Shown in pieces: positions 1 through 8,524 of a stretch of 64,000 nucleotides of DNA (within the stretch, counting starts at the first letter, position 1; every line of letters starts with the position of its first letter). The position numbers and the translations under genes are program-made. The stretch lies in contig NZ_JABWGO010000013.1 in the NCBI RefSeq assembly GCF_013363995.1, forward strand, positions 240,060-304,059. Reading direction: 5' to 3'. The DNA comes from Nonomuraea rhodomycinica. GTDB lineage: Bacteria > Actinomycetota > Actinomycetes > Streptosporangiales > Streptosporangiaceae. The notes under the pieces were generated by a model. The model ran no database searches. It was given only the letters and a program-made list of their open reading frames with translations, and was not told the DNA's origin.

Positions 1-492
1 GACCTCCTGGCGCAGCGCGTCGGAGAACGCCTCCAGGGCGTGCTTCGAGGCGTGGTACCAGGCGACCATCGGCAGCGCGAACCGGCCGGCGACCGACGAG
101 ACGTTGACGATCCGGCCCGAGCGCCGCTCGCGCATGCCCGGCAGGACGAGCTGGGTGAGCCGGGCCGCCCCGAACAGGTTGACCTCGAACAGCCGCCGGG
201 CCCGCTCGACCGGGACGTCCTCGATCGCGCCGTGCAGCCCGGCGCCGGCGTTGTTGACCAGGACGTCGACGCGGCCCCGTTCGTCGAGGACCGTGCGCAC
301 GGCGCGCTCAGCGTCGGCCTCGCTCGTCACGTCCGCCTCCAGGACGTGCCCGCCGGCGGCGCGGAGGGCCGCCATCCGCTCCACGCGGCGCGCGGCGCCG
401 TAGACGACGTGGCCGGCGCGCAGCAGCTCCAGCGCGGTCGCGTGGCCGATGCCCGACGACGCGCCCGTGACGAGGCAGATCTTGGCCGCCAT
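1..492 (-). CDS. SDR family oxidoreductase (3' end outside window)
   Basis: Short-chain dehydrogenase/reductase, an NAD(P)-dependent cytosolic enzyme of unknown substrate. The ATG at 492 opens a protein beginning MAAKICLVTGASSGIG, with the TGxxxGIG cofactor loop at about residues 9-16. Further on come the NNAG motif, a conserved serine in NVSSVAG and the YxxxK catalytic pair (WYHASKHA) near the window edge. About 164 residues are present. A usual SDR has 250-280, so the C-terminal third lies beyond base 1. It is divergent from the rifamycin phosphotransferase-like gene across a 70-bp gap holding a palindrome, so the two may be co-regulated. The family is clear; the substrate is unknown. Confidence 0.9.
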   Translation of the reverse strand, partial: MAAKICLVTGASSGIGHATALELLRAGHVVYGAARRVERMAALRAAGGHVLEADVTSEADAERAVRTVLDERGRVDVLVNNAGAGLHGAIEDVPVERARRLFEVNLFGAARLTQLVLPGMRERRSGRIVNVSSVAGRFALPMVAWYHASKHALEAFSDALRQEV

Positions 493-514
493 GGAAACCT
501 CCAGCTTGAGTTCG

Positions 515-535
515 AATACAGAGGTGTACTGTATT
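515..535. promoter_or_regulatory. Palindromic operator between SDR and rph-like gene
   Basis: Perfect inverted repeat AATACAG-N7-CTGTATT in the short divergent intergenic region. Arm length and spacing fit a TetR-type dimer site (inference). It could cover promoters on both strands. No regulator gene adjoins it inside the window. The 19-bp rifamycin-associated element known upstream of many actinobacterial rifamycin-inactivation genes is not seen here. Confidence 0.6.
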
Positions 536-562
536 TTAATCCAGCTAGAGAGGGGATCTGCC

Positions 563-3226
563 ATGAGTACCTATGTGCTCGGTTTCCACGAGATCGACCG
601 GACCGCACTCCCCCGGGTCGGCGGCAAGGGGGCGAACCTCGGCGAGCTGTCCTCGATCGAGGGCGTCCGCGTACCCGGCGGGTTCTGCGTCACCACCGAG
701 GCGTACCGGACGGTGGTGGAGCGCGACCCGGCCGTCGGCGGCCTGATCGACGACCTCGCCGGGCTGCGGGCCGACGACCGCGCCGGCGTCGCGCGGGCCG
801 CCGGGCGCCTGCGCGACGCCATCGAGGCCCTGCCCGTGCCGGAGGAGATCGAGAAGGACATCACCCGCCGCCTCGCGGACCTCGCCGCCGAGACCGGGAG
901 CGCCGGCGAGGTGGCCTGCGCCGTGCGCTCCAGCGCCACCGCCGAGGACCTGCCGTCCAGCTCGTTCGCCGGCCAGCAGGACACCTACCTCAACGTGCGC
1001 GGCGAGCGGGCCGTCGTGGACGCCGTCCGGAGCTGCTGGGCCTCGCTGTTCACCGACCGGGCCGTCGCCTACCGCGTCCGGAACGGCTTCGACCACCGGG
1101 CGGTGCGGGCCGCGGTCGTCGTGCAGCGCATGGTCTTCCCCGACGCGGCGGGCATCATGTTCACCGCCGACCCGGTCAGCTCCAACCGCCGGGTGGTCTC
1201 CATCGACGCCGGCTTCGGCCTCGGCGAGGCGTTCGTCTCCGGGCTCGTGGACGCCGACAACTACCGGGTGCGCGACGGCCGGATCACCGGCAGGCGCGTC
1301 GCCACCCAGACCGTCGAGCTGCGCGCCTCGGCCGACGGCGGCACCGAGGAGCGGCCCGTGGAGGAGGCCCGCCGCCACGCCCAGACGCTGGACGACGCGC
1401 AGATCCTGCGGCTCGAACGCCTCGGCAGGCGGATCGAGGCGCACTTCGGCCGCCCCCAGGACATCGAGTGGGCGCTGTCGGACGGTGAGTTCCACGTGCT
1501 CCAGAGCCGCCCCGTCACCACGCTCTACCCGGTGCCCGAGGCCGACGACGACCGCAACCACGTCTACATCTCCTACGGGCACCGGCAGATGATGACCGAC
1601 GCGTTCGCGCCGCTCGGCCTGTCGATGTTCGAGCTGTTCCACCGCCGGCTCGGCCGCACCGCCGGGACCGTGGCCGGCAACCGCTTCTACAAGGACCTGT
1701 CGCACGAGCTGGCGTCCCCGCTCACGCGCGCCGCCACGCTCAAGAGCGTGGCCCAGGCGGACGTGCTGATGGTCGCCGCCCTGCGCGCCGTGCTGGCCAG
1801 GAAGGACTTCGCCAGGAACCTGGCCAGGGGAAGGACCTCGCTGACGGACGTCGGCCCGGGCGGCCCGCTGCCCCTGATCCGGCAGTACCTCAAGCTGTCC
1901 CGCGAGGACGACCCCCGCGTCGTCCCCGACCTGATCGCCAGGGCCGAGGCGACGGTCGAGGAGCTGCGCCGCGGCCTGGCCGGCGCGTCGGGCGACGCGC
2001 TGTTCGCGGCCATCGAGAAGGACCACGACGTCGTCGCCGAGCTCACGTTCGACCCACGCAGCGTGGCGGCGGCGCTCATCGGCATCCAGTCCGTGAACTG
2101 GGTCAACAAGCGCATGGCGCGGTGGCTGGGCGTCCGGAACGCGGCCGACGCCCTCTCGCAGTCCGCCGACCACAACGTGGTGGCCGCGATGGGCCTGGAC
2201 CTGCTGGCGGTCTCCGACGTCGTCCGCGAGCACCCGGCCGTGGTCGCGTACCTGGAGACGGCCGGACGCGACACGTTCTTCGCCGGGCTGGCCGGGGTCG
2301 AGGGCGGGGAGGCGGTCAGCCGCTCCCTGGAGGACTACCTGCGCGCGTACGGCATGCACGGCCAGGGCGGCATCGACATCACCCGGACGCGGTGGAGCGA
2401 GGACCCCACGCTGCTCGTCCCGCTCATCCTGGCCAACGTCCGCGCTCTCGCCCCCGGCGAGCGCGAGCGCAGGGCGGAGCGGGGCCGCGCCGAGGCCGAG
2501 CGCACGATGAACGACCTGCTGGAGCGGCTCAGGAAGCTGCCCGGAGGCGCCCGCAAGGCGAGGCGGGCGGCCCACCGGATGAGCCTCGTCCGGCACTTCA
2601 TCGGCTACCGCGAGTACTCCAAGCACGCCCTGCTCCAGCGCTACGAGCTGTACAAGCGGGCGATCCTCGCCGAGGCCGGGCGGCTGGCCCTGCAGGGCGT
2701 GATCGACAAGCCCGAGGACGTGTACTTCCTGACCTTCGAGGAGCTGCGGCAGGCCGTCGCCACGGGGCGGCTGGAGCGCGCGGTCATCGCCGAGCGGCGC
2801 CAGGCGTACGAGACGTACCGCAAGCTGACACCGCCCCGCGTCATCACCTCCGAGGGCGAGATGATCGACGGCGCGTACGACGCCGGGAGGCTGCCCGAGG
2901 GCGCGCTGGCCGGCGTCGCCGTGTCGTCCGGTGTCGTCGAGGGCCGGGCCCGGGTCGTGCTGGACATGGCGCGGGCCGAGGTCGAGGAGGGCGACATCCT
3001 CGTCACGGTCTTCACCGACCCGAGCTGGTCGCCGCTGTTCGTGTCGGTGAAGGGGGTGGTCATGGAGGTCGGCGGGGTGATGACGCACGGCGCCGTGGTC
3101 GCCCGGGAGTACGGCCTGCCGTCCGTCGTGGGCGTCGAGGGCGCGACGCGGCGCATCCGCGACGGGCAGCGCATCCGCGTCAACGGCTCCGAGGGATATG
3201 TGGAGCTGTTGCCTGAGGAGGCGTGA
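563..3226 (+). CDS. rph: Rifamycin phosphotransferase-like PEP synthase family protein
   Basis: Predicted to inactivate rifamycins by dikinase chemistry: ATP charges a histidine, which phosphorylates the drug hydroxyl. The 887-aa protein has the expected order: ATP-grasp domain (about 1-320, with VGGKGANLGEL, AVRSSATAEDLP and FTADPV), a central substrate domain, and a C-terminal swivelling domain with the phospho-carrier histidine at about 842 in GGVMTHGAVVAREYG. The start at 563 is preceded by GAGAGGGG. An upstream in-frame ATG at 449 would run back through the promoter and into the divergent gene. Closest known relatives are Rph enzymes (about 865 aa), but a PEP-synthase-like enzyme with another substrate is possible because the central domain is divergent. 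Confidence 0.75.
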   Translation: MSTYVLGFHEIDRTALPRVGGKGANLGELSSIEGVRVPGGFCVTTEAYRTVVERDPAVGGLIDDLAGLRADDRAGVARAAGRLRDAIEALPVPEEIEKDITRRLADLAAETGSAGEVACAVRSSATAEDLPSSSFAGQQDTYLNVRGERAVVDAVRSCWASLFTDRAVAYRVRNGFDHRAVRAAVVVQRMVFPDAAGIMFTADPVSSNRRVVSIDAGFGLGEAFVSGLVDADNYRVRDGRITGRRVATQTVELRASADGGTEERPVEEARRHAQTLDDAQILRLERLGRRIEAHFGRPQDIEWALSDGEFHVLQSRPVTTLYPVPEADDDRNHVYISYGHRQMMTDAFAPLGLSMFELFHRRLGRTAGTVAGNRFYKDLSHELASPLTRAATLKSVAQADVLMVAALRAVLARKDFARNLARGRTSLTDVGPGGPLPLIRQYLKLSREDDPRVVPDLIARAEATVEELRRGLAGASGDALFAAIEKDHDVVAELTFDPRSVAAALIGIQSVNWVNKRMARWLGVRNAADALSQSADHNVVAAMGLDLLAVSDVVREHPAVVAYLETAGRDTFFAGLAGVEGGEAVSRSLEDYLRAYGMHGQGGIDITRTRWSEDPTLLVPLILANVRALAPGERERRAERGRAEAERTMNDLLERLRKLPGGARKARRAAHRMSLVRHFIGYREYSKHALLQRYELYKRAILAEAGRLALQGVIDKPEDVYFLTFEELRQAVATGRLERAVIAERRQAYETYRKLTPPRVITSEGEMIDGAYDAGRLPEGALAGVAVSSGVVEGRARVVLDMARAEVEEGDILVTVFTDPSWSPLFVSVKGVVMEVGGVMTHGAVVAREYGLPSVVGVEGATRRIRDGQRIRVNGSEGYVELLPEEA

Positions 3227-3245
3227 GGCGGGCAGGGTGGAGCGC

Positions 3246-4193
3246 GTGAGCAGCGATGAGACGCGTGACGGGGTGCCGCTGACCAACCTGGACCAGCCGT
3301 TGTTCGACGGGTCCGGCAGCACGAAGCGGCACCTGGTCGACTACCTCGACGCCGTGAGCGAGCGCATCCTGCCCGTCCTGCGCGAGCGCCCGCTGTCGGT
3401 CGTGCGGGTCCGCCCGGGGCAGCCGGCCTTCATGCAGAAGAACGTGCCCAAGTACGCCCCGTCGTGGGTGCGCACGGTGTCCGTCTGGGCCGAGGCGTCG
3501 CGCCGGCAGGTGTCGTACGCGCTGTGCGACGACCGGCGCACGCTGCTGTGGTTCGCCAACCAGCGGGCGGTCGAGTACCACCCGGCGCTCGGCCCCGCCG
3601 GCGGCGACCCCACCCACCTGGTACTCGACCTCGACCCGCCGGAGGGCGGCGCGTTCGGCCTGGCCGTGAAGGCGGCCCTGCTCGTCCGGCAGGCGCTCGC
3701 CGACGCGGGCCTGGCGGGCGCGGTCAAGACGAGCGGCGCCAAGGGGGCGCACGTGTTCGTGCCGGTGGAGACGGGCGTCCCGGTGGAGGACCTGGCGGCG
3801 GCGACCCGCGCCCTCGGCGCCCGCGCCGCCCGCCTCGACCCCGGCCTCGCCACGACGGCGTTCATCCGGGAGGACCGCGAGGGCAAGGTGTTCATCGACT
3901 CGACCCGGGCGGGCGGGGCGACGGTGGTGGCGGCCTACAGCCCGCGGGTCCGGCCGGGCGTGCCGGTGTCGTTCCCCGTGGCGTGGGACGACCTCGACGC
4001 GGTGAGCCCGGGCGACTTCACCGTGCACACCGTGCCGGCGCTGCTGGACGGCCGCGACCCGTGGGCGGAGCTGATGCCGCCGCCGCAGCGGCTGCCCGCC
4101 GGCCTGGTCGAGGAGGGGCACACGATCCCGGTGGCGCGGGTGCAGGCGATGCACGAGGGCAAGCGCCGGGCCCGCGCCCGCCGCGGCGAGTGA
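3246..4193 (+). CDS. Stand-alone LigD-type polymerase/primase domain protein
   Basis: Resembles the archaeo-eukaryotic primase (PolDom) module of DNA ligase D, which fills in ends during bacterial non-homologous end joining. The 315-aa protein shows the metal-binding DxD in LVLDLDPPEG (about residues 128-130) and the conserved KTSGAKGAHV block (His about 169). No ligase or nuclease domain is fused, as in other free-standing actinobacterial PolDom proteins. The GTG at 3246 has a GGTGGA ribosome site. An alternative ATG at 3198 overlaps the end of the upstream gene. It lies 19 bp after the rph-like gene, so co-transcription is likely. No ku or ligase is visible nearby. Confidence 0.85.
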   Translation: MSSDETRDGVPLTNLDQPLFDGSGSTKRHLVDYLDAVSERILPVLRERPLSVVRVRPGQPAFMQKNVPKYAPSWVRTVSVWAEASRRQVSYALCDDRRTLLWFANQRAVEYHPALGPAGGDPTHLVLDLDPPEGGAFGLAVKAALLVRQALADAGLAGAVKTSGAKGAHVFVPVETGVPVEDLAAATRALGARAARLDPGLATTAFIREDREGKVFIDSTRAGGATVVAAYSPRVRPGVPVSFPVAWDDLDAVSPGDFTVHTVPALLDGRDPWAELMPPPQRLPAGLVEEGHTIPVARVQAMHEGKRRARARRGE

Positions 4194-4209
4194 CACTCCC
4201 GCGGCGGGC
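4176..4209. terminator. Strong hairpin across the stop codon, bidirectional terminator
   Basis: Perfect 11-bp arms GCCCGCCGCGG (4176-4186) and CCGCGGCGGGC (4199-4209) continue inward as GAGTG/CACTC with one bulged C at 4187. The TGA stop of the polymerase gene sits in the loop. The hairpin lies between convergent genes and there is no U tract, which is common for actinobacterial terminators. Confidence 0.7.
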
Positions 4210-4221
4210 CGGACACCGTCG

Positions 4222-5361
4222 CTACTGGATCCGCTCGAACGGGGTCGGCGTCTGGCCGGTCCAGCGGTGGAGCTGGGCGACGCCGGTCTGCTTCGTCACG
4301 CCGCCCTCCGTGATCTTGCCGTCCTTGGCCAGGTAGAAGCGGCCGTCGTCGAGGGAGACCAGGCCGTACTGGCCGCCGGACTCCCAGCCCCGGATGCCGG
4401 TCGCGTCGTGGCGCAGGCCCTCGTCGAGCAGCGGCAGCAGGGCGCCGCGCTCCGGCTTCGGCTGTCCCTCGATCGGGCCCTCGACCGGGCGGGCCGAGCC
4501 GTCCACGACGAACAGCGAGTAGTTCGGGAACTGCGGCTTGACGCCCTTGTAGACGGCCATCAGCCAGTGGCCCGAGCGCTTGTCGTACTCCAGGTTCTGC
4601 ACGCCGTAGGTGGTGTTGCCGGTGCGGACGAAGTACTTGCCGGCCGCCTCGTCCGGGCCGGCCGTGTGCGGCTGCGACTGGGTGAGCGGGCGCTCGTACC
4701 GGCGCCAGTCGCGGATGTCGTACTGCAGCAGCACCTGGTGGTCGTTGTCGGTGCGCGTGGTGTTGGAGTAGACGCCGTAGGCGACGGTCAGCTTCTGCTG
4801 GCCGCCGCGCCGGCCGAACTCGGGGCCGAAGGCGACGCCGTCGATGCCGCTGCAGCCGTAGCGGTGGTCGGGGGTGTTGGCGACGTTGCCGTCGAAGACG
4901 CCGTCGCCGTTCATGTCGGCGGCGTAGTCGTCCACGACGTCCTTGAGGTAGACGGCGGTCACCACGTCGGACCCCTCGGCGTTCATGTCCAGGCTGGTGA
5001 TCCGGTCGACGTCGAAGATGGCGATGTAGAACGCCTTCGCGTCCTTGTACTCCAGGGAGCCGTAGACGCGGCCGTCCTTCTCGTTGAAGTCGAGGTCGCC
5101 CAGGTGGCCGGTGAACCCGGTGACCGAGCCGACCGGGTTGCCCTGCAGATCGGTCTTGACGAGGAGGTTGGTGAAGGAGAAGTACATGTACCCCTTCTTC
5201 CGGTCCAGGGCCATGCCCTGCACGTGGCCCGACGGCCAGGCGCCGCCGTTCACCTCCGCCGGGAACCGCGCCGGTCCGGCCTCCGCCGGCGCCGCCAGGG
5301 CGGGGCCGGAGCCGAGGGCGGTGGTGAGGGCTGCCGTGAGCAGTACGTGTGCGACCCGCAT
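4222..5361 (-). CDS. Secreted beta-propeller-like protein of unknown function
   Basis: Exported protein of 379 aa. The start at 5361 gives MRVAHVLLTAALTTALGSG followed by ALAAPAEA, a Sec signal peptide with an AxA cleavage site, and has a GGAAG ribosome site. The 24 extra codons upstream (ATG 5433) would hide the signal and are rejected. The mature part has repeated short strands such as GMALDRKKGYMYFSF, LGDLDFNEKDGRVYGSL and GLVSLDDGRFYLA, suggesting a propeller or NHL-like fold (inference). An Asp-rich stretch DMNGDGVFDG near residues 145-155 looks like a calcium-binding loop. No enzyme motif is recognised. It is convergent with the LigD polymerase gene. Confidence 0.7.
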   Translation of the reverse strand: MRVAHVLLTAALTTALGSGPALAAPAEAGPARFPAEVNGGAWPSGHVQGMALDRKKGYMYFSFTNLLVKTDLQGNPVGSVTGFTGHLGDLDFNEKDGRVYGSLEYKDAKAFYIAIFDVDRITSLDMNAEGSDVVTAVYLKDVVDDYAADMNGDGVFDGNVANTPDHRYGCSGIDGVAFGPEFGRRGGQQKLTVAYGVYSNTTRTDNDHQVLLQYDIRDWRRYERPLTQSQPHTAGPDEAAGKYFVRTGNTTYGVQNLEYDKRSGHWLMAVYKGVKPQFPNYSLFVVDGSARPVEGPIEGQPKPERGALLPLLDEGLRHDATGIRGWESGGQYGLVSLDDGRFYLAKDGKITEGGVTKQTGVAQLHRWTGQTPTPFERIQ

Positions 5362-5529
5362 GTTCTTCCGTGTGCCTTCCGAGGGGGAAAAGTACTCCGG
5401 AAGATCCTTACAGAGGTCGTTCGGCGCGTCCATGGACGGAAGTCAAACGCCACGCGACGCGCGCCGGAACGATTCGGCGTCCCGCGAACTCCAGGGTGTC
5501 GGGCAGGTCGCGCGGTCACGGCGGGCGTC

Positions 5530-6303
5530 CTAGGGCCTGGGGATGCGGATGCCGGCGGCGCGGAGCTCGGCCTCGAAGAGCTCGGCCAGCCGCGCCGCGG
5601 CCGGTGTCCGCTCTCCGCCGTGGTGGGCGATCAGCATGTACCGGGTCCCGGCCTCGGTGCGGGCCTGCAGGCCGGTCACCGTCTTCAGCAGCGCGGGGTT
5701 GGCGAGGTAGTGGCCGGCCGCCGTGGCCGCGAGCTCGGCGATGCGGGGGTCGTCCGGCTCCCAGGCCGCGGCTTCGGCCGCGCGCCTGCCCAAGGCGACG
5801 AGCCCGGGATCGTCGAGGGCGTGCTCGAAATGGGTGAGGTAGTCGTCGAAGCCCTCCGGGACCAGGGCCCTGGCCAGCACCCAGCCCTCCCTGGTGGCCG
5901 CTGTCTCGTCCGCGGCGAAGCCGAGACCGGCCATCCGCTCCAGCAGCGCCACAGCCCGGTCCGGCAGCAGGGCCCGGTCGCCGTCGGCGAGCCGATGCAG
6001 CGTGTCACGCCGCGCGGTCAACTCCTCGATCTGTTGGGTGAGGTGCCGCTCGACGTCGGCGAGCGCGGCGGTGAACAGCGCGGCATCGGCGTCGAGCAGG
6101 GGCCCGATCTCGGCCAGCGGCACTCCGGCGGCGGCCAGCGTCCGGGCCTGCACCAGCCGCAACAGATCGGCCGATCCGTACCTCCGGTAGCCGGAGCTGT
6201 CGCGTTCCGGCTCCCGCACCAGCCCGAGCTTGTGGTAGTGCCGCACCGTCTTCACCGTGACGCCGACGAACGCCGCCGCCTGCCCGATCGTGACTCCGTT
6301 CAT
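5530..6303 (-). CDS. MerR family transcriptional regulator
   Basis: 257-aa regulator. The N-terminus (TIGQAAAFVGVTVKTVRHY, then GLVREPERDSSGYRRY) is a textbook MerR winged helix-turn-helix, followed by a dimerisation coil near residues 75-110. The C-terminal 140 residues resemble effector domains of multidrug-sensing MerR proteins and lack a metal-binding cysteine cluster. The start overlaps the stop of the upstream beta-lactamase-fold gene by ATGA (6300-6303), so the two are translationally coupled. The regulator probably answers to, or controls, that enzyme. No MerR spacer promoter was found. Confidence 0.85.
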   Translation of the reverse strand: MNGVTIGQAAAFVGVTVKTVRHYHKLGLVREPERDSSGYRRYGSADLLRLVQARTLAAAGVPLAEIGPLLDADAALFTAALADVERHLTQQIEELTARRDTLHRLADGDRALLPDRAVALLERMAGLGFAADETAATREGWVLARALVPEGFDDYLTHFEHALDDPGLVALGRRAAEAAAWEPDDPRIAELAATAAGHYLANPALLKTVTGLQARTEAGTRYMLIAHHGGERTPAAARLAELFEAELRAAGIRIPRP

Positions 6304-7868
6304 CCGCACGATCCTGCCGTGTGCCCGGCCTGCCCGGCGCGGAACACCTCGTCGACGAGCCTCTGCTGGGCGCTCAGGAATGCCGGCGCGATGGACAGGC
6401 CGGCGTCGTCCACGCAGTTCAGCGCGGCGGTCAGGGTCTTGCGGCCGTCGGGCGTGCTGTACATCAGCGCCGCGTGGCCCACGGCGGCGCCGTTGTGGGA
6501 GATGAGGGTGCCGCCGTCCGTGTTCACCACGAAGACCCCCAGGCCGTAGTCCATGTTCGGGATGCCGGTCGGGTGCGGGGCGCACATCTCGGCCAGCAGC
6601 GAGGCCGGCAGGAGCCTGCCGCCCAGCAGCGCGGAGATGAACGTGTGGAGGTCCCGGGTGGTGGAGATCATGTCGCCGCCGGTGGAGATCCAGGAGGGGT
6701 TCTGGCGGGTGATGTCGGTCGTCGTCGGCCGGCCGTCCTCCTCGGAGCGGTAGTAGGCGTGGGCGTGCGGCGCGGGGATCTCCGGCGAGGCGTCCGGCAC
6801 CACCGTGCCCGACAGCCCGAGCGGCCCCAGGATCAGCCGCCGCACCTCCTCGGCGAGCGAGCGGCCGGTGACCTTCTCGATCACCAGCCTGGCGAGCACG
6901 TAGTTGGTGTTGGAGTAGCTCCAGCTCGTCCCCGGCTCGAACCGCGCCGGCCTGGACAACGCCAGCTCCACCAGCTCCCGCGGCCGGTAGGTCGTGAACC
7001 GGTTGTCCAGCCACTCCTTGCCCGTGGTGCCGTAGGGGATGGGGATCCCCGGCGCGACCGTCCCGTCGCCGTCGACCTCGCCGGTGAAGTTGAACACGCC
7101 GCTGGTGTGCTGCAGCAGCATGCGCACCGTGATCCGCTCGTCCAGCCCGAACTCGGGCAGGTAGTTCGCCACCGGGACGTCCAGCCCGATCCTGCCCTCG
7201 GCCACCAGTTGGAGCGCCAGGGTCGCGGTGAAGGTCTTGGTGGCGCTGCCGATCCGGACGTGCCCGTTCGTCGGCGGCTTCCCGGTCCCGCCCAGCTCGG
7301 CCGCCCCGGCGCTGCCGGCCCACTCGCCCCGCTCGTCGTGCACGCGCAGCGACACCCCGAGGAAGCCGGACTCGACGATCTCCTCGATCGCCTTCTGCAG
7401 CTCCGGGCGATCCTGCCCGGCCGCGGCTCCCGGCGCGGTCGCGCCGTCCGCGCGGGCCGCGGCGGCGACGTCGAGCGCTTCGGAGATCTTGCGGGCCATC
7501 TCCGCCATGGTGGGGCTCGGCTCACCCTGACGGGGCTGGGCGGCCGCTTCGACGGCGACGAGGACGGCGCGGCGGAAGTTGTCCGCCTCGGCCGGATCCT
7601 GCTCCTTCAGCAGGCTCATGGCCGCCGTCAGGGCCGGCAGCACCTGGTCGGCGAGTTCGGCGGTGGACTTGCCCCTCAGGGCGACGTCCTTCGTCCGCAC
7701 CGCGAGCACATGCCCGACCGGGCCGGTCGCCGACGCCAAGGCGAGCGCGCCGCCGGTGGCGATCCGGTGCGGCTTGCCGGCGGCACCGGCGGCGGCCATC
7801 AGCGAGACCGCGCCGTACGCGGCGGTCCGCAGGGTGCTCTTGTCCTGGTCGGAGAGGGTGAGGGACAT
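6300..7868 (-). CDS. Serine hydrolase (class C beta-lactamase fold) with extra N-terminal domain
   Basis: Penicillin-binding/beta-lactamase-fold hydrolase of 522 aa. From about residue 155 it shows the class C motifs: SATK (Ser208, Lys211), YSN (318-320) and HNG (458-460), as in D-Ala-D-Ala carboxypeptidases and esterase EstB-like proteins. No signal peptide is present, so it is probably cytosolic. Residues 1-135 form a separate alpha-helical domain that looks like a small stand-alone actinobacterial protein, joined by an Ala/Gly linker. The start at 7868 has a strong AAGGAG site; the 44 codons upstream in frame lack one. It is the first gene of a two-gene unit with MerR. Substrate unknown. 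Confidence 0.8.
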   Translation of the reverse strand: MSLTLSDQDKSTLRTAAYGAVSLMAAAGAAGKPHRIATGGALALASATGPVGHVLAVRTKDVALRGKSTAELADQVLPALTAAMSLLKEQDPAEADNFRRAVLVAVEAAAQPRQGEPSPTMAEMARKISEALDVAAAARADGATAPGAAAGQDRPELQKAIEEIVESGFLGVSLRVHDERGEWAGSAGAAELGGTGKPPTNGHVRIGSATKTFTATLALQLVAEGRIGLDVPVANYLPEFGLDERITVRMLLQHTSGVFNFTGEVDGDGTVAPGIPIPYGTTGKEWLDNRFTTYRPRELVELALSRPARFEPGTSWSYSNTNYVLARLVIEKVTGRSLAEEVRRLILGPLGLSGTVVPDASPEIPAPHAHAYYRSEEDGRPTTTDITRQNPSWISTGGDMISTTRDLHTFISALLGGRLLPASLLAEMCAPHPTGIPNMDYGLGVFVVNTDGGTLISHNGAAVGHAALMYSTPDGRKTLTAALNCVDDAGLSIAPAFLSAQQRLVDEVFRAGQAGHTAGSCG

Positions 7869-8071
7869 GGTGGTCCGCTCCTTCGAGTCTCGGGTGTCCG
7901 GTCGGCGTCTCGCCGCTGCGAGGAGCTTGCACCCTGACCCGAGGTCAACCTCAACGGTGATCTGGCTCACAGCGGACGCTCGTCGGCGGAGACTCGACAC
8001 CGAGACGACGCGGGACTCGCGGGGGCCGGTGGGTGCCTGACGGGCTCGCGACGGTTACCGTGGGTGATCGT

Positions 8072-8467
8072 ATGAGTCGATTCCTGTTCATGGTGCGGCC
8101 GGGCGCGCTCCGGTGGATGTCCCACGGCGCGTTCGGGCTGCTGCTGGTGTCCGCCCTGATCGCGACCGCCCGTGACGGCGGCACGGCCGCCGCCGCGGGC
8201 GGCGCGCTGCTCGGCGGCCTGTACGTCGCCTGGACGCTCCTCGAGGCCGAGCTGGTCCCGGCCCGGCCCCGGCTCGCGCTGCTGTGGCTGCTCCCGCTCG
8301 TGCTGGCGTGGGCCGTGCTCGCGGTGGCCGCGCAGCCGTTCGTCTGGCTGGTGCTCCCGATCGCCCTGACCTGTGCCCGGGCGCTGCCCCCGTGGGCGGG
8401 GGCGTTCACCGCGAGCGTGCTGACCTGCACCTCGGCCGTGCTGCTGATCAGCCACGCCGGCCTGTGA
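8072..8467 (+). CDS. Small membrane protein, possible truncated sensor kinase N-terminus
   Basis: 131-aa protein with about four transmembrane helices (residues about 16-30, 38-56, 65-90, 100-128) and no soluble domain. The short opening and closely spaced helices resemble the membrane part of actinobacterial NarL-partner histidine kinases, but no kinase sequence follows in any frame. Its stop lies in the first unit of a 17-bp tandem repeat that fills the gap to the convergent alkyl sulfatase gene. It could be a genuine small protein or a remnant truncated at the repeat. The start is chosen because ATG 8072 precedes the hydrophobic region; no strong ribosome site is seen. Confidence 0.5.
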   Translation: MSRFLFMVRPGALRWMSHGAFGLLLVSALIATARDGGTAAAAGGALLGGLYVAWTLLEAELVPARPRLALLWLLPLVLAWAVLAVAAQPFVWLVLPIALTCARALPPWAGAFTASVLTCTSAVLLISHAGL

Positions 8468-8518
8468 GCCGCCCCGGCCTGTGGGCCGCGCCGGCCCGTG
8501 AGCCACGCCGGCCGGTGA
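8451..8518. repeat. 17-bp tandem repeat, four copies, on a stop codon
   Basis: Four consecutive 17-bp units at 8451, 8468, 8485 and 8502, all variants of gccacgccggcctgtga. The first unit encodes the last residues and stop of the small membrane protein. The array ends 7 bp before the stop of the convergent sulfatase. The unit length is not a multiple of three. Confidence 0.85.
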
Positions 8519-8524
8519 GAACGG

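Noticed and set aside
493..562. Rifamycin-associated element before rph
   Set aside because: I looked for the known G/C-rich inverted repeat and found none; the palindrome present differs.
545..3322. Long open frame on the minus strand through the rph-like gene (925 codons)
   Set aside because: High GC content leaves antisense frames open. The plus frame has all PEP-synthase motifs and third-position GC bias; the minus frame has no known domain.
4267..6549. 760-codon plus-strand frame across the secreted protein and MerR genes
   Set aside because: It crosses a convergent/divergent gene border, is rich in Ala/Gly/Arg without any motif, and is explained by the minus-strand genes.
7868..8000. 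N-terminal extension of the beta-lactamase-fold gene to 8000
   Set aside because: The extension has no ribosome site and crosses into the divergent promoter; ATG 7868 has AAGGAG.
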